Program-made: the position numbers and the translations under genes
NCBI GenBank assembly: GCA_015478665.1
Contig: JADMII010000005.1
Span: 95,589 to 159,588, forward strand
Source: Dehalococcoidia bacterium
Lineage (GTDB): Bacteria > Chloroflexota > Dehalococcoidia > DSTF01 > JACRBR01
Length of the DNA stretch: 64,000 nt
Direction: 5' to 3'
Notes under the pieces: model-generated
Database searches by the model: none
What the model was told of the DNA's origin: nothing
The model's input: the letters and a program-made list of their open reading frames with translations, nothing else
Part shown: in pieces, positions 11,330-19,815 of the stretch
How the letters are laid out: every line of letters begins with the position of its first letter
Numbering within the stretch: position 1 is the stretch's first letter

Positions 11330-11998
11330 TCAATCCCGGTTGTACAGGTTCATCGCCGCTTCGACACCCTCCGCGAGCGCGCATTCGACGGCGGCGACCG
11401 CGCGCTCAACGCCCGCGTCGAGTAGCGCGCGCTCGTCGGGCGCCGGGTCGCTCAGCACCCAGCCGGCGACATCCTCCGGGTCCCACGACGGCTCTCCGCG
11501 CCGCACCGGCCGGCCGATGCCGACGCGGATCCGCGGGAAGCGGTCGCTGCCCGTGAGGTCGATGATGTTCTTCAGCCCCTTCTGGCCGCCGGCGCCGCCC
11601 TTCGGCCGGATGCGCACCTTCCCCGTCGGCAGGTCGAGGTGGTCGCAGACGACGAGCAGCTCGCTCGCGTCGTCGAGCCGCAGGCGGTCGGCGAGCGCCA
11701 TCACGGCGCGGCCGGCATCGTTGTTGAAGACGCGCGGCTTGGCGACGGCGAGCCGCCTGCCCCCGATCTCGCCTTCCGCCAGCTGATACGTGCCCGTCTT
11801 GGCGTCGAAGCGCATGCCGTGCCGCCGCGCCAGCCGGTTCATCGTCCAGAAGCCAACGTTGCGTCGATTGCCGGCATATTCGCCGCCGGGGTTGCCGAGG
11901 CCGATGATCAGGCGGATCGCCCGTTGCGCCGGTGCTGTGTCGTCGGGCGGCGGCGCGTCCCCCTTCGTCCGGCGGGCGATTCGGCGGACGAAGCTCAC
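11330..11998 (-). CDS. pth: Peptidyl-tRNA hydrolase family protein lacking the catalytic histidine
   Basis: The family recycles peptidyl-tRNA released from ribosomes. A 222-residue Pth fold is clear: GLGNPGGEYAG near residue 33, the central CDHLDLPTGKVRIRPKGG segment and a GGxGG...GLKNI loop. The asparagine of GLGNPG, the conserved Asn after KPRVFN, and the Asp of CDHLD are present. The catalytic His of the TRHN motif (His20 in E. coli) is Arg here (NRRNVGF), and the later GGHNG reads GGQKG. The codon for the changed residue is CGC. The start is GTG, overlapping the TGA of the preceding gene as GTGA. An N-terminal extension of about 25 residues precedes the fold. This may be the cell's only Pth working with altered chemistry, or an RNA-binding relative as in plant CRS2. 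Confidence 0.88.
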   Translation of the reverse strand: MSFVRRIARRTKGDAPPPDDTAPAQRAIRLIIGLGNPGGEYAGNRRNVGFWTMNRLARRHGMRFDAKTGTYQLAEGEIGGRRLAVAKPRVFNNDAGRAVMALADRLRLDDASELLVVCDHLDLPTGKVRIRPKGGAGGQKGLKNIIDLTGSDRFPRIRVGIGRPVRRGEPSWDPEDVAGWVLSDPAPDERALLDAGVERAVAAVECALAEGVEAAMNLYNRD

Positions 11999-12783
11999 CG
12001 CCCCCCCTTCGGCCGGCGCCGCGGGACGACGCCATCACCGCGCCGCGTGCGCGAAGCGGCGCCGGGCGTCGGTTGCACGTCCGTGAGCAGGCGCGCCAGC
12101 GCCGCGCGCGGCCAGCCGACGCCGTCGCGCGCGAAGAGGCGAAGGACGCGAAGGTCGTCGGCAACCTGCTCGAGCGAGCTTGCGGGCACACGTCGATCAC
12201 GAAGGGTCGTCAGTACGGCGGCGAGCCGTAGGACGGCCGGCGCCCTCCTCGGCGGCCGCTCGTCGGGCTCCGGCGGCGTCAGGCGCTGCTCGAGCTCGAG
12301 GAGGGCGTCGGCTCCGGGCGCGAGGCGCAGCTCGTGACGAATCAGCGCGGTATATGCGGCGATCGTCTCGATGCCGGCGGCTTCGACCAGCGCCAGTGCC
12401 AACTCATCGAATCGCGGACGGTCGCCGTCTGCCGGAAAGAGATCAGCCGGCGCGATCGCGAGCGCCGCCGCTGCAACGATGATCCCGCCGGCGTACGCGG
12501 CCATGCGTTCAGGCACGAGGGTGAGCGCTGCGCCCGGCGCAGGCGGCTGAGGCCGCAACGTCGCCTCAGTGGCCCGCGCGGATAGCCTCGCGGGGACGCA
12601 GATCGCCGTCCGCTCCGGCGCCGACGCGACGTCGGCTGGCGCGGCCAGAAGCACGATCGCGAACGCGTCCGCGTCGCTCGGCGCGAGTGCTGCCGAACGG
12701 AGCGACGTCGCATAGCGGACGACGCCGCGATGCGCGTCGCCTCGCGCGTCGTGCACGACGAACGGCCACGCCCGTGCGCTCAT
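11995..12783 (-). CDS. Unknown protein upstream of pth
   Basis: A 262-residue Ala/Arg-rich protein that I do not recognise. Its N-terminal 80 residues alternate hydrophobic strands and loops. A hydrophobic stretch (AYAGGIIVAAAALAIAPADLF) lies mid-protein and may be buried helix rather than membrane. The C-terminus is strongly basic (RTRRGDGVVPRRRPKGGR), suggesting nucleic-acid contact. The segment from about 195 to 235 resembles a small helical DNA- or RNA-binding unit. Its stop overlaps the pth start, so the two are coupled. TATCAT at 12790-12795 lies exactly 6 bases before the ATG with no ribosome binding site, indicating a leaderless mRNA. Confidence 0.75.
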   Translation of the reverse strand: MSARAWPFVVHDARGDAHRGVVRYATSLRSAALAPSDADAFAIVLLAAPADVASAPERTAICVPARLSARATEATLRPQPPAPGAALTLVPERMAAYAGGIIVAAAALAIAPADLFPADGDRPRFDELALALVEAAGIETIAAYTALIRHELRLAPGADALLELEQRLTPPEPDERPPRRAPAVLRLAAVLTTLRDRRVPASSLEQVADDLRVLRLFARDGVGWPRAALARLLTDVQPTPGAASRTRRGDGVVPRRRPKGGR

Positions 12784-12795
12784 AGGGCGATGATA
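12784..12795 (-). promoter_or_regulatory. Leaderless-type -10 element
   Basis: On the minus strand TATCAT is followed by six bases (CGCCCT) and then the ATG of the unknown gene upstream of pth. The spacing puts the transcription start on the initiation codon. No Shine-Dalgarno sequence is present. Confidence 0.5.
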
Positions 12796-12816
12796 GCAGG
12801 CGCGGTCCGGCGCGAT

Positions 12817-14004
12817 TCAGCCGGCGGGCACGAGGCGTCGCGCACGCGACCGCTCGACGAGCGCCGGTAGCACCTCGAGCACGCGGTCGATGTCGGCGGC
12901 GTCGGTCTCGGCGCCGAGCGTGAGCCGGAGCGTCGAGACGGCGCGGTCGAGGGGGAGGCCGATGGCGAGCAGGACGTGCGACGGCTCGACCGTCGTCCCG
13001 CCGCACGCCGAACCGGCGCTGCAAGCGATGCCGGCGGCATCGAGGTCACGGATCAGCTCCTGCGCGTCGGCGTCTTCGAAGCTGATGCTGACGTTGTTGG
13101 CGAGACGCCGCTCCGCGTGGCCGTTCAGCCGCGAGCCCGGGACTGCCCGCAGGATGCCGTCCCGAAGACGCTCCGCGAGCGCACGCGTGCGGGCGGCGTC
13201 GGCGCGCAGGCTGTCCTGAGTAAGGCGAAGCGCCTCGGCGGTGCCGACGATGCCGGCGACGTTCTCGGTACCGGCGCGGCGCTGGCGCTCCTGGCCGCCG
13301 CCGTCCTGTTGCGAGAGGAACGGGACGCCGCGGCGCATGTAGAGCACGCCCATGCCCTTCGGCCCCCGGAACTTGTGCGCGGCAAGGCTCAGCAGGTCGA
13401 CGCCCAAGCCATCGACAGCCAGCGCCAGCGAGTTCGGCACCTGGACGGCGTCGCTGTGGAACGGGATGCGCTTGCGAAGGGACTTCGCGCGCGCCGCAAC
13501 CGCGGCGGCGATCTCGGCGACCGGCTCGACCGTACCGATCTCGTTGTTGGCCGCCATGATGCTCACGAGCACAGTGTCGCCGGTGATCGCCGCCGCGACG
13601 TGCTCCGGGTCGACGAGGCCCTGCGCATCGACCGGCACATAGCTGACGACGAAGCCGAAGCGCTCCAGGTACTGGCAGGCGTGCAGCACGGCGTGGTGCT
13701 CGATGGTCGACGTGACGATGTGGTTGCCGGCGCGCGCGCGCTTCTGCTGGAAGGCGACGCCCTTGATCGCCGTGTTGATCGACTCCGTGCCGCCGCTCGT
13801 GAAGACGACTTCCCCCGGCCGGCAGCCCAGCACGCTGGCCACCGTGCGCCGCGCGCGCTGCACGGCATCGGCGGCGGCGCGCCCGAGCGCGTAGGTCGTC
13901 GAAGGGTTGCCGAAATTGCCCGCGAGATACGGGAGCATCGCCGAGAGCGCCTGCGGGTGCAGCGGCGTCGTCGCGGCGTGGTCGAGGTAGACGAGGCGTT
14001 CCAT
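12817..14004 (-). CDS. Cysteine desulfurase, NifS/IscS type
   Basis: A PLP enzyme that takes sulfur from cysteine as an enzyme-bound persulfide. The 395-residue class V aminotransferase fold starts MERLVYLDHAATTPLHPQ. It has TIEHHAVLHA around the PLP His and the Schiff-base lysine in SLAAHKFRGPKG (about 208). The catalytic cysteine is in the CSAGSACGG loop (about 332), the NifS/IscS-type mobile loop. It is separate from the SufS of the suf operon, so the cell has two cysteine desulfurases. It has no IscU or MnmA neighbour here. By family precedent it could supply sulfur for tRNA thiolation or cofactor synthesis; this is inference. Confidence 0.95.
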   Translation of the reverse strand: MERLVYLDHAATTPLHPQALSAMLPYLAGNFGNPSTTYALGRAAADAVQRARRTVASVLGCRPGEVVFTSGGTESINTAIKGVAFQQKRARAGNHIVTSTIEHHAVLHACQYLERFGFVVSYVPVDAQGLVDPEHVAAAITGDTVLVSIMAANNEIGTVEPVAEIAAAVAARAKSLRKRIPFHSDAVQVPNSLALAVDGLGVDLLSLAAHKFRGPKGMGVLYMRRGVPFLSQQDGGGQERQRRAGTENVAGIVGTAEALRLTQDSLRADAARTRALAERLRDGILRAVPGSRLNGHAERRLANNVSISFEDADAQELIRDLDAAGIACSAGSACGGTTVEPSHVLLAIGLPLDRAVSTLRLTLGAETDAADIDRVLEVLPALVERSRARRLVPAG

Positions 14005-14151
14005 GGCTGGCTAGAGCGTAACGAACGGTGGATGAAAAAGTAAAGCGCCGCCTGCCCCCGCAGCCGTCCGGTAGAATCTGCACGTGCAGAGCGCGCGTCG
14101 CCGTGCCATGCCGCACGCTGGTGCCCGACAGAGCGCGCCACGGAGCGACAT

Positions 14152-14286
14152 ATGACCTACGTCGCCGTCATCCTCCCCACCCTCATCGTGCTCGCGATCC
14201 TCGCGGCGATCGGCGTTATGGCGTACGACGCTCTCCACGACGCAGGATCGACGGCGCGGCCGACGGACGCTCCGCCGGGCGGCTGA
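14152..14286 (+). CDS. Small single-pass membrane protein (44 aa)
   Basis: A 44-codon frame with ATG at 14152, preceded by GGAG six bases upstream. The product starts MTYVAVILPTLIVLAILAAI, one clear transmembrane segment of about 20 residues. A short polar tail ends PTDAPPGG. It sits alone on the plus strand between two minus-strand genes. The ribosome binding site, the ideal helix length and the hydrophilic tail argue for a real gene. The function is unknown. Confidence 0.6.
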   Translation: MTYVAVILPTLIVLAILAAIGVMAYDALHDAGSTARPTDAPPGG

Positions 14287-14307
14287 CGAGTCGCCACGAA
14301 TCGACGG

Positions 14308-15921
14308 TTACGGCGGGGCGAAGGGCGGGGCGCCGAACGCCGCGAGCGCGTCCGGCCCGGCCGCAAGCTGCGGCGCGCTGCGCGTCAGCCGGCCTTCGCG
14401 GATGATCCGGATCACGCGCGGGATCAGCGGCAGCAGGTCGCTCGCGAGCAGGCCGCGGTCGCCGAGCTCATCGCGCAGTTCGGCCGCCGCCGCGCCGTGC
14501 AGGTAGACCGCGCTCGCGGCCGCGTCGAACGGGCCCGCGCCCTGCGCGACGAGGCCGGCGACGATGCCGGCGAGCACGTCGCCGGTGCCGGCCGACGCCA
14601 GCAGCGGGTTCGCGTGCGGGCTGATGACGGCGCCCCCTGTGGGCGCGGCGACGACCGTGTGCGCGCCCTTCAGCACGACGACCTGTCGCCAGTCGGCCGC
14701 CGCCACCCGCGCCGTCCGCAGGCGGTCGCGCTGGACTGCCTCGACGCTCGACCGCATCAGCCGCGACATCTCGCCCGGGTGCGGCGTCAGCACGCAGGGC
14801 ACGGCGATCTCGCCCGGCGAGACGCCGTCGTATGCCAGCGCGTTCAGGGCGTCGGCGTCGACCACGCAGGCGCGCAGGGACGCTGGCGCGCCGCGCAGCA
14901 CGTCGGCGACGAGCGCGCGCGTCTTCGCATCCTGGCCGAGGCCGGGGCCGATCAGCAGGACGTCGGCGTGCCGGAGCGCGTCGAGGATCGCGGCCGCAGG
15001 ATCGTCCGGGAGCAGCAGATACGTTGCTTCGGGGAGCGCCGGCGCGACGGCCGCCTGCACGCGCGGGCCGCAGGCGAGCGTGACGAGCCCCGTGCCGGCA
15101 CGGTAGCAGGCCTCCGCGGTCAGCCGCGCGGCGCCGACGTAGGCGTCCGACCCGGCGACGACGAGCACGCGTCCGAAGCTCCCCTTGTTCGACGATGCCG
15201 GCCGCGCCGGCAGGCGGTCGCGCACCCAGCCCGTGCCCAGCAGCTCGACCGCCACGTCGCGCTCGGCGTCCCGCGGCAATCCGATGTCGACGACCTGGAT
15301 GCTGCCGGCGTGCTCGGAGCCGGGGAGCGTGTAGAGCCCGACCTTCGCCAGTCCGAAGGTGACCGTGATGTCGGCGCGGACAGCGAGCGGCTCCGCTGCG
15401 CCCGAGTCGGCATCGACGCCGGTCGGCACGTCGACGGCGACAATGCGGGGCGGCGCCGGCCGCTCGCGCGCCCGCTGCAGCCGCGCGAGGATCGCCCGGA
15501 GCGCCCCCGCGGACGGACGCGAGCGCCCGATGCCAAGCAGCGCGTCGACGACGAGCTCCGCGTCGTCGACGGCCCGCTCGAGGGCAACGTAGCCGGCGTC
15601 GTCCGTTGCGACGAAGACCGGCACACCGAGCGCGCGGACGGCGGCGAGATGCGGGTCGTCCGTACCGCGCGCCGCCAGCAGGTAGACGACGACGTCCGCT
15701 TCCCATTCGGCCAGGTGGCGCGCCGCGACGAGGCCATCACCGCCGTTGTTGCCGGAGCCGGCGAGTACGAGGATGCGCCGCCCCGCGACGACGCCGAGCG
15801 TGAGCCACGCCTCCTGGGCGACGGCCAGCCCGGCGGCCTGCATCAGGTCTTCGAGGGAGACCCCACCGTCGACGGCGCGCTGTTCGATCGTCCGCATCTC
15901 CTCGGACGTGACGAGCTTCAC
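14308..15921 (-). CDS. nnr: Bifunctional NAD(P)HX epimerase/dehydratase
   Basis: This enzyme repairs hydrated NADH and NADPH: the N-terminal domain epimerises R- and S-NAD(P)HX and the C-terminal domain dehydrates it with ATP or ADP. The 537 residues split into a YjeF_N epimerase domain (about 1-220, with LAGSGNNGGDGLVAARHL and DVPTGVDADSG) and a ribokinase-like carbohydrate-kinase domain (about 225-515). The latter has NKGSFGRVLVVAGS, LTPHPGEMSRL and the catalytic SAGTGDVLAG. Both active regions look intact. It overlaps acpS by 4 bp (ATGA), a pairing seen in many bacteria. The last 25 residues are a Pro/Ala tail. Confidence 0.97.
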   Translation of the reverse strand: MKLVTSEEMRTIEQRAVDGGVSLEDLMQAAGLAVAQEAWLTLGVVAGRRILVLAGSGNNGGDGLVAARHLAEWEADVVVYLLAARGTDDPHLAAVRALGVPVFVATDDAGYVALERAVDDAELVVDALLGIGRSRPSAGALRAILARLQRARERPAPPRIVAVDVPTGVDADSGAAEPLAVRADITVTFGLAKVGLYTLPGSEHAGSIQVVDIGLPRDAERDVAVELLGTGWVRDRLPARPASSNKGSFGRVLVVAGSDAYVGAARLTAEACYRAGTGLVTLACGPRVQAAVAPALPEATYLLLPDDPAAAILDALRHADVLLIGPGLGQDAKTRALVADVLRGAPASLRACVVDADALNALAYDGVSPGEIAVPCVLTPHPGEMSRLMRSSVEAVQRDRLRTARVAAADWRQVVVLKGAHTVVAAPTGGAVISPHANPLLASAGTGDVLAGIVAGLVAQGAGPFDAAASAVYLHGAAAAELRDELGDRGLLASDLLPLIPRVIRIIREGRLTRSAPQLAAGPDALAAFGAPPFAPP

Positions 15922-16355
15922 AGGCGTCCCCGGTCGCTGAGCCAGGCGATCAGCCGCGCACGATGCTGTTCCCGGTCGACCGGCGGATCATCGGCGGCGC
16001 CGACAACGGCGGCGATCGCGAGCTCCAGCGAATGCGTGAGGCTGACGTCGACGCCGCGCAGGCCGATTGCGTCGGCGCGCCTCTGCGCCTGGCCGTGCAG
16101 GTAGACGAGCGGCTTGCCGCGCTGGTCGGGCAGGATCTCGATCTCGCGCCAGGCGATCCCGCGCGCCCCGGTTCCCAGCGCCTTCATCACCGCCTCCTTC
16201 GCGGCGAAGCGGGCGGCGAGCTCCGGGACGCGGCCGCGACAGAACGCCACTTCCTCGCGCGTGTACACCCGCCGCAGGAAACGCTGCGGATGCCGCGCGA
16301 GGACCTTCCGCACACGCCCGATCTCGATCGCGTCGATGCCCACGGCGTACTGCAT
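15918..16355 (-). CDS. acpS: Holo-[acyl-carrier-protein] synthase
   Basis: AcpS transfers 4'-phosphopantetheine from CoA to a serine of acyl carrier protein. The 145-residue product starts MQYAVGIDAIEIGRVRKVL, with the metal-binding GIDxxxIxR motif. The second motif FAAKEAVMKALG holds the catalytic Glu and Lys. The length is slightly above the usual 120-130 because of a C-terminal extension. The frame extends 17 codons further upstream, but family starts fit the ATG at 16355. Its stop overlaps the nnr ATG. It is divergent from folD. Confidence 0.95.
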   Translation of the reverse strand: MQYAVGIDAIEIGRVRKVLARHPQRFLRRVYTREEVAFCRGRVPELAARFAAKEAVMKALGTGARGIAWREIEILPDQRGKPLVYLHGQAQRRADAIGLRGVDVSLTHSLELAIAAVVGAADDPPVDREQHRARLIAWLSDRGRL

Positions 16356-16441
16356 GCGCGTATGGTACGCCCGCGCACCCGGCTGTGAAATGCAAGAACC
16401 GCGCATCGCCCGTACACTGACGACGCAAAGGATTGGAGACG

Positions 16442-17332
16442 GTGCCAGCGACGATCATCGACGGCAACGCCGTCGCGCAGCAGATCCGCGACGAGGTGCG
16501 CCGGGAGATCGACGTGCTGCGCGCGCGCGGCATCGACCCCGGGCTGGCCGTGGTTCTCGTCGGCGACAATCCCGGTTCGGTCTCCTACGTGCGCGGCAAG
16601 ACCCGCGACGCCGAGGAGATCGGCATCCGCTCCACGACCATCCGCCTTCCCGAGCGCACGACGCAAGAGGAGCTGCTGCACGTCGTCGGAGGGCTGAACG
16701 CCGACCCGAAGTGGCACGGCGTCCTCGTGCAGCTGCCGCTGCCGCCGCAGATCAGCGAATCGACGGTCATCGCCGCCGTGTCGCCCGGGAAGGACGTCGA
16801 CGGCCTGACGCCCGTGAACGTCGGGCGGCTGTTTCGCGGCGAGCCGGCGCTCATCTCGTGCACCCCGCACGGCGTGCAGGAGTTGCTGATGCGCAGCGGG
16901 AACGACCCTGCGGGGAAGCACGTCGTCATCTGCGGACGCTCGAACCTCGTGGGGAAGCCGCTCGCCGGGCTGCTGATGCAGAAGGCGCCAGGTGGCAACG
17001 CTACCGTCACCATCTGCCATACCGGCACCCGCGACATCGGCGCCTTCACGCGGCGCGCGGACATCGTCGTCGCGGCGATCGGACGCCCGCAAGCCGTCAC
17101 CGCGGACATGGTGCGCGCGGGCAGCGTCGTCATCGACGTCGGCGTGAACCGCATTCCGGACGCGACGAAGAAGAGCGGCGCCCGCCTCGTCGGCGACGTG
17201 GACTTCGACGCCGTCGCGCAGAAGGCGGGGGCGATCACGCCCGTCCCGGGCGGCGTCGGGCCGTTGACACGGGCGATGCTGCTTGCCAACACGCTGATCG
17301 CCGCGAAGGGCGGTCCGGGCAGCGTCGATTAG
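16442..17332 (+). CDS. folD: Bifunctional methylenetetrahydrofolate dehydrogenase/cyclohydrolase
   Basis: FolD interconverts 5,10-methylene-THF and 10-formyl-THF using NADP, feeding purine and formyl-Met synthesis. The protein of about 296 residues has SYVRGKTRDAEEIGI with the catalytic Tyr-x3-Lys, the VQLPLP motif, KDVDGLTP and the dinucleotide motif CGRSNLVGKP. It ends in the family signature TPVPGGVGPLTRAMLLANT. I chose GTG at 16442 because AAAGGA lies 8 bases upstream; an in-frame TTG at 16433 is inside that site. A TACACT at 16413-16418 is a plausible -10. Confidence 0.97.
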   Translation: MPATIIDGNAVAQQIRDEVRREIDVLRARGIDPGLAVVLVGDNPGSVSYVRGKTRDAEEIGIRSTTIRLPERTTQEELLHVVGGLNADPKWHGVLVQLPLPPQISESTVIAAVSPGKDVDGLTPVNVGRLFRGEPALISCTPHGVQELLMRSGNDPAGKHVVICGRSNLVGKPLAGLLMQKAPGGNATVTICHTGTRDIGAFTRRADIVVAAIGRPQAVTADMVRAGSVVIDVGVNRIPDATKKSGARLVGDVDFDAVAQKAGAITPVPGGVGPLTRAMLLANTLIAAKGGPGSVD

Positions 17333-17380
17333 GTTTCTTCCATCTTCGCGCTGTTGCTCACGCCGCAAGGCGCACGCCGG

Positions 17381-17409
17381 TTGCCAATGCATGAAGTGTA
17401 TTGCATGAT
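17381..17409 (+). promoter_or_regulatory. Candidate promoter/operator with TGCATGA direct repeats
   Basis: TTGCCA (17381-17386) and CATGAT (17404-17409) are 17 bases apart. Two copies of TGCATGA (17388-17394 and 17402-17408) repeat at a 14-base period across the spacer and the -10. This AT-richer patch lies about 110 bases before the tandem winged-helix gene, so autoregulation is possible. Confidence 0.35.
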
Positions 17410-17519
17410 ACGCAAGGACTGATTGTCGCAGCAGGTGTCGTGCGCCGGGCCGCAACCGGCCCGCAGATCGTCGATCACCCAACGAAGCAGGGAGACGAAC
17501 CGCCGACGAGGGGGCGAGG

Positions 17520-18197
17520 ATGTCGCGCAGCTGGCGCTTCCTGACGAACCACGCGCTCGTGCTGATCTACGTCGTCGGGCACCCGGATTCCACCGTGAGC
17601 GAGATCGCGGCCGGGGTCGGCGTCACCGAGCGCGCGACCTTGGCGATCCTGCGCGAGCTCGGCGTCGAGGAGATCATCGTGCGCGGGCGCCTTGGCCGCC
17701 ACAACACCTACACTGTGGACTTCGGGCGGCTCGCGGCGTACCGCCGCGAGGGTACGGTGGCCCTGACGCCGCGTGAGTTTGTCGACGGCCTAGTGGCGAC
17801 GCTCCTGCAGATCGCGCGGGAAGGCGCCGTCTCCGTGCAGGAGCACGTCGACTCCGGCGCCCTCGAGCCGCGCATCGGCCGCTGGGGCTTCTTCACCAAT
17901 CACGCGCTGCTCCTGCTCTCGATCGCGCTCGACAACGGCAGCACCGTACGCGAGATGGCGGCGAGCATCGGCGTGACGGAGCGGGCGGTGGTGGCGATCC
18001 TCAACCAGCTCGAGATGGAGGCGATCATCGTGCGGCGACGGCACGGCCGCCGGAACACGTACGAGATCGACTTCGCGGCGCTGCGGCAGTTCCGGCGCTG
18101 GTCGCCGGGGGCGTGGCGCCTGCCGCCGGAACTGATCGACGTCGCCGTGAAGGGGCTGCATGGCCTGAGCACGAACGGCGAATCACCGACGTCGTAG
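17520..18197 (+). CDS. Tandem winged-helix (MarR-like) regulator
   Basis: A 225-residue protein made of two copies of one winged-helix unit. Copy one (about 5-70) runs from FLTNHALVLIYVV through VTERATLAILREL to GRLGRHNTYTVDF. Copy two (about 122-188) runs from FFTNHALLLLSIA through VTERAVVAILNQL to RRHGRRNTYEIDF. The recognition helix (VTERA) and the wing (GR-NTY) are conserved in both. Single-domain relatives are common in Chloroflexota and Actinobacteria and would dimerise; here one chain could supply both DNA-binding units. A linker of about 50 residues joins the copies. No target gene is evident nearby, since folD is upstream on the same strand and yvcK is convergent. Specificity is unknown. 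Confidence 0.85.
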   Translation: MSRSWRFLTNHALVLIYVVGHPDSTVSEIAAGVGVTERATLAILRELGVEEIIVRGRLGRHNTYTVDFGRLAAYRREGTVALTPREFVDGLVATLLQIAREGAVSVQEHVDSGALEPRIGRWGFFTNHALLLLSIALDNGSTVREMAASIGVTERAVVAILNQLEMEAIIVRRRHGRRNTYEIDFAALRQFRRWSPGAWRLPPELIDVAVKGLHGLSTNGESPTS

Positions 18198-18409
18198 TCG
18201 AGCCGCTCCCGTGCTGCGGGCGATCTCCACAGGTAGGCGCAGTGATGCCGCGCGCGAGGCGTCGGCGCGATGAAGATCGCCGTTTCGGACGAGGTCACCG
18301 CTCTCCGGCGCTCCCCGCCGCTGTGGGGAGGCGGAGCGCGCGACGAAGCGATGCTCCAGGCAGATCCCGGACGGCCTGGCACGCTGACGTCCGCCCGTGA
18401 TGCGGCTGA

Positions 18410-19762
18410 TCAGCCGACGCCGGCCTGCTGCGGCGTCGCCTCGGGCTCGGCCGGCGCCACGGTCTGCCGCTCCGCCTCCGTCACTTGGTGGCGCTCGTAG
18501 TAGAGGCGGATGAGCGCATCGGCGAGCTTCTTCGAGTCGTGCCGGTAGCGGTGCTCCTCGTCGACGACGTCGGCGCCAACGACGCGGGCGCCGTTGAGGG
18601 TGATCTCGTCGACCTTCACCGGCTGCGAGCGCCACGCCTCCGGCAGGACGGCATCGGTGTTGTTGTTGGCGAGCACGAAGTCGAAGGGGCTGTTGCCCTT
18701 GAGGTGCTCCTTCAGCGTCTTGTAGTGGTCGCTGACGCGGAAATCGTCGGTCTCGCCGTGCTGCGTGGCGACGTTGCAGACGTAGATCTTGAGCGCCGGC
18801 GAGACCTCGATCGCGCGTCGGATGCCCTCGACGAGCATGTTCGGCAGCACGCTCGTCATCAGGCTTCCCGGCCCGCAGACGATGAGGTCGGCCTGCAGGA
18901 TCGCGCGGATCGCGTCGGGGTTCGCCTGGATCGTCGGCGGGTCCAGGAAGACCTCCTTGACGTGGCCGTGCTCGGTGATGCTCGATTCGCCGCGGACGAC
19001 GTCGCCGTCCTCCGTCCGCGCGCAGATCGTGAGCGCAGAGAGCGTCGCCGGCAGGATCTGGCCGCGGACGGCGAGCACGCGGCTGGTCTCGCGCACGGCC
19101 TCCTCGAAGTTGCCGGCGACTTCCGTCATCGCCACGATGAACAGATTGCCGAAGCTATGCCCGCCGAGGCCCTCGCCCTCCTCGAAGCGATACTCGAACA
19201 GCCGTGACATCAGCGGCTCCGCGTCGGCGAGCGCGGCGATGTTCTTGCGGATGTCGCCCGGCGGCAGGACGCCGAGCTCGCGCTGGAGCCGGCCCGAGCT
19301 GCCGCCGTCGTCGGCGATCGAGACGATCGCCGTGATGTTGCCGGTGTACTCCTTCAGGCCGCGGAGGAGCGTCGAGAGTCCGGTGCCGCCGCCGATGGCG
19401 ACGATCTTCGGGCCGCGGCGCAGGTAGCGGTGGTTGTAGATGATGTCGACGATGCTCTCGTTCCGCTCCGGCTTGATGAAGGCGGAGAGGAGCGATGAGT
19501 TCAGCTTCCATACGGAGAAGCCGATGATGCCGAACGACGCGGAGACGAAGAGGATGCCGCGGAAGAGTCGCGGCAGGAACTGGAGCGTCACGTAGTACAT
19601 GAAGTCCGGGAAGGTGTAGGAGACGTAGACCTCGCGCAGGAAGTAGCCGAAGCCGAGGCCCATGATCGAGACGCCGGCGAGCAGCAGCAGCAGCCAGCGC
19701 TTGATATGCATGCCGAAGTAGAACCACTTGATGAAGCTCGGATCGCGGATCAGTCCGCGCAT
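18410..19762 (-). CDS. yvcK: YvcK/CofD-like protein with N-terminal membrane anchor
   Basis: YvcK-family proteins bind UDP-sugars and are needed for growth on gluconeogenic carbon and for cell-wall homeostasis. The 450-residue product begins with two membrane segments (about 21-42 and 63-90). The CofD-like fold follows, with IVAIGGGTGLSTLLRGLK, ADDGGSSGRL and LPPGDIRKNIAAL near residues 118-180. The membrane anchor is absent from the Bacillus protein but occurs in several Gram-positive lineages. The usual neighbours rapZ and whiA are not here. It is convergent with the winged-helix regulator, and gatB lies just upstream on the same strand. Confidence 0.94.
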   Translation of the reverse strand: MRGLIRDPSFIKWFYFGMHIKRWLLLLLAGVSIMGLGFGYFLREVYVSYTFPDFMYYVTLQFLPRLFRGILFVSASFGIIGFSVWKLNSSLLSAFIKPERNESIVDIIYNHRYLRRGPKIVAIGGGTGLSTLLRGLKEYTGNITAIVSIADDGGSSGRLQRELGVLPPGDIRKNIAALADAEPLMSRLFEYRFEEGEGLGGHSFGNLFIVAMTEVAGNFEEAVRETSRVLAVRGQILPATLSALTICARTEDGDVVRGESSITEHGHVKEVFLDPPTIQANPDAIRAILQADLIVCGPGSLMTSVLPNMLVEGIRRAIEVSPALKIYVCNVATQHGETDDFRVSDHYKTLKEHLKGNSPFDFVLANNNTDAVLPEAWRSQPVKVDEITLNGARVVGADVVDEEHRYRHDSKKLADALIRLYYERHQVTEAERQTVAPAEPEATPQQAGVG

Positions 19763-19815
19763 GCAGACCGCCCGTCTCGTCCCGCCTGCGGCCGGACCCC
19801 CCGCTCGTGCACGTC

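Noticed and set aside
18300..18360. Possible terminator (CTCCCC/GGGGAG) between convergent regulator and yvcK genes
   Set aside because: The perfect stem is only 6 bp with a long loop and no T-run. This is not distinguishable from chance in GC-rich DNA.
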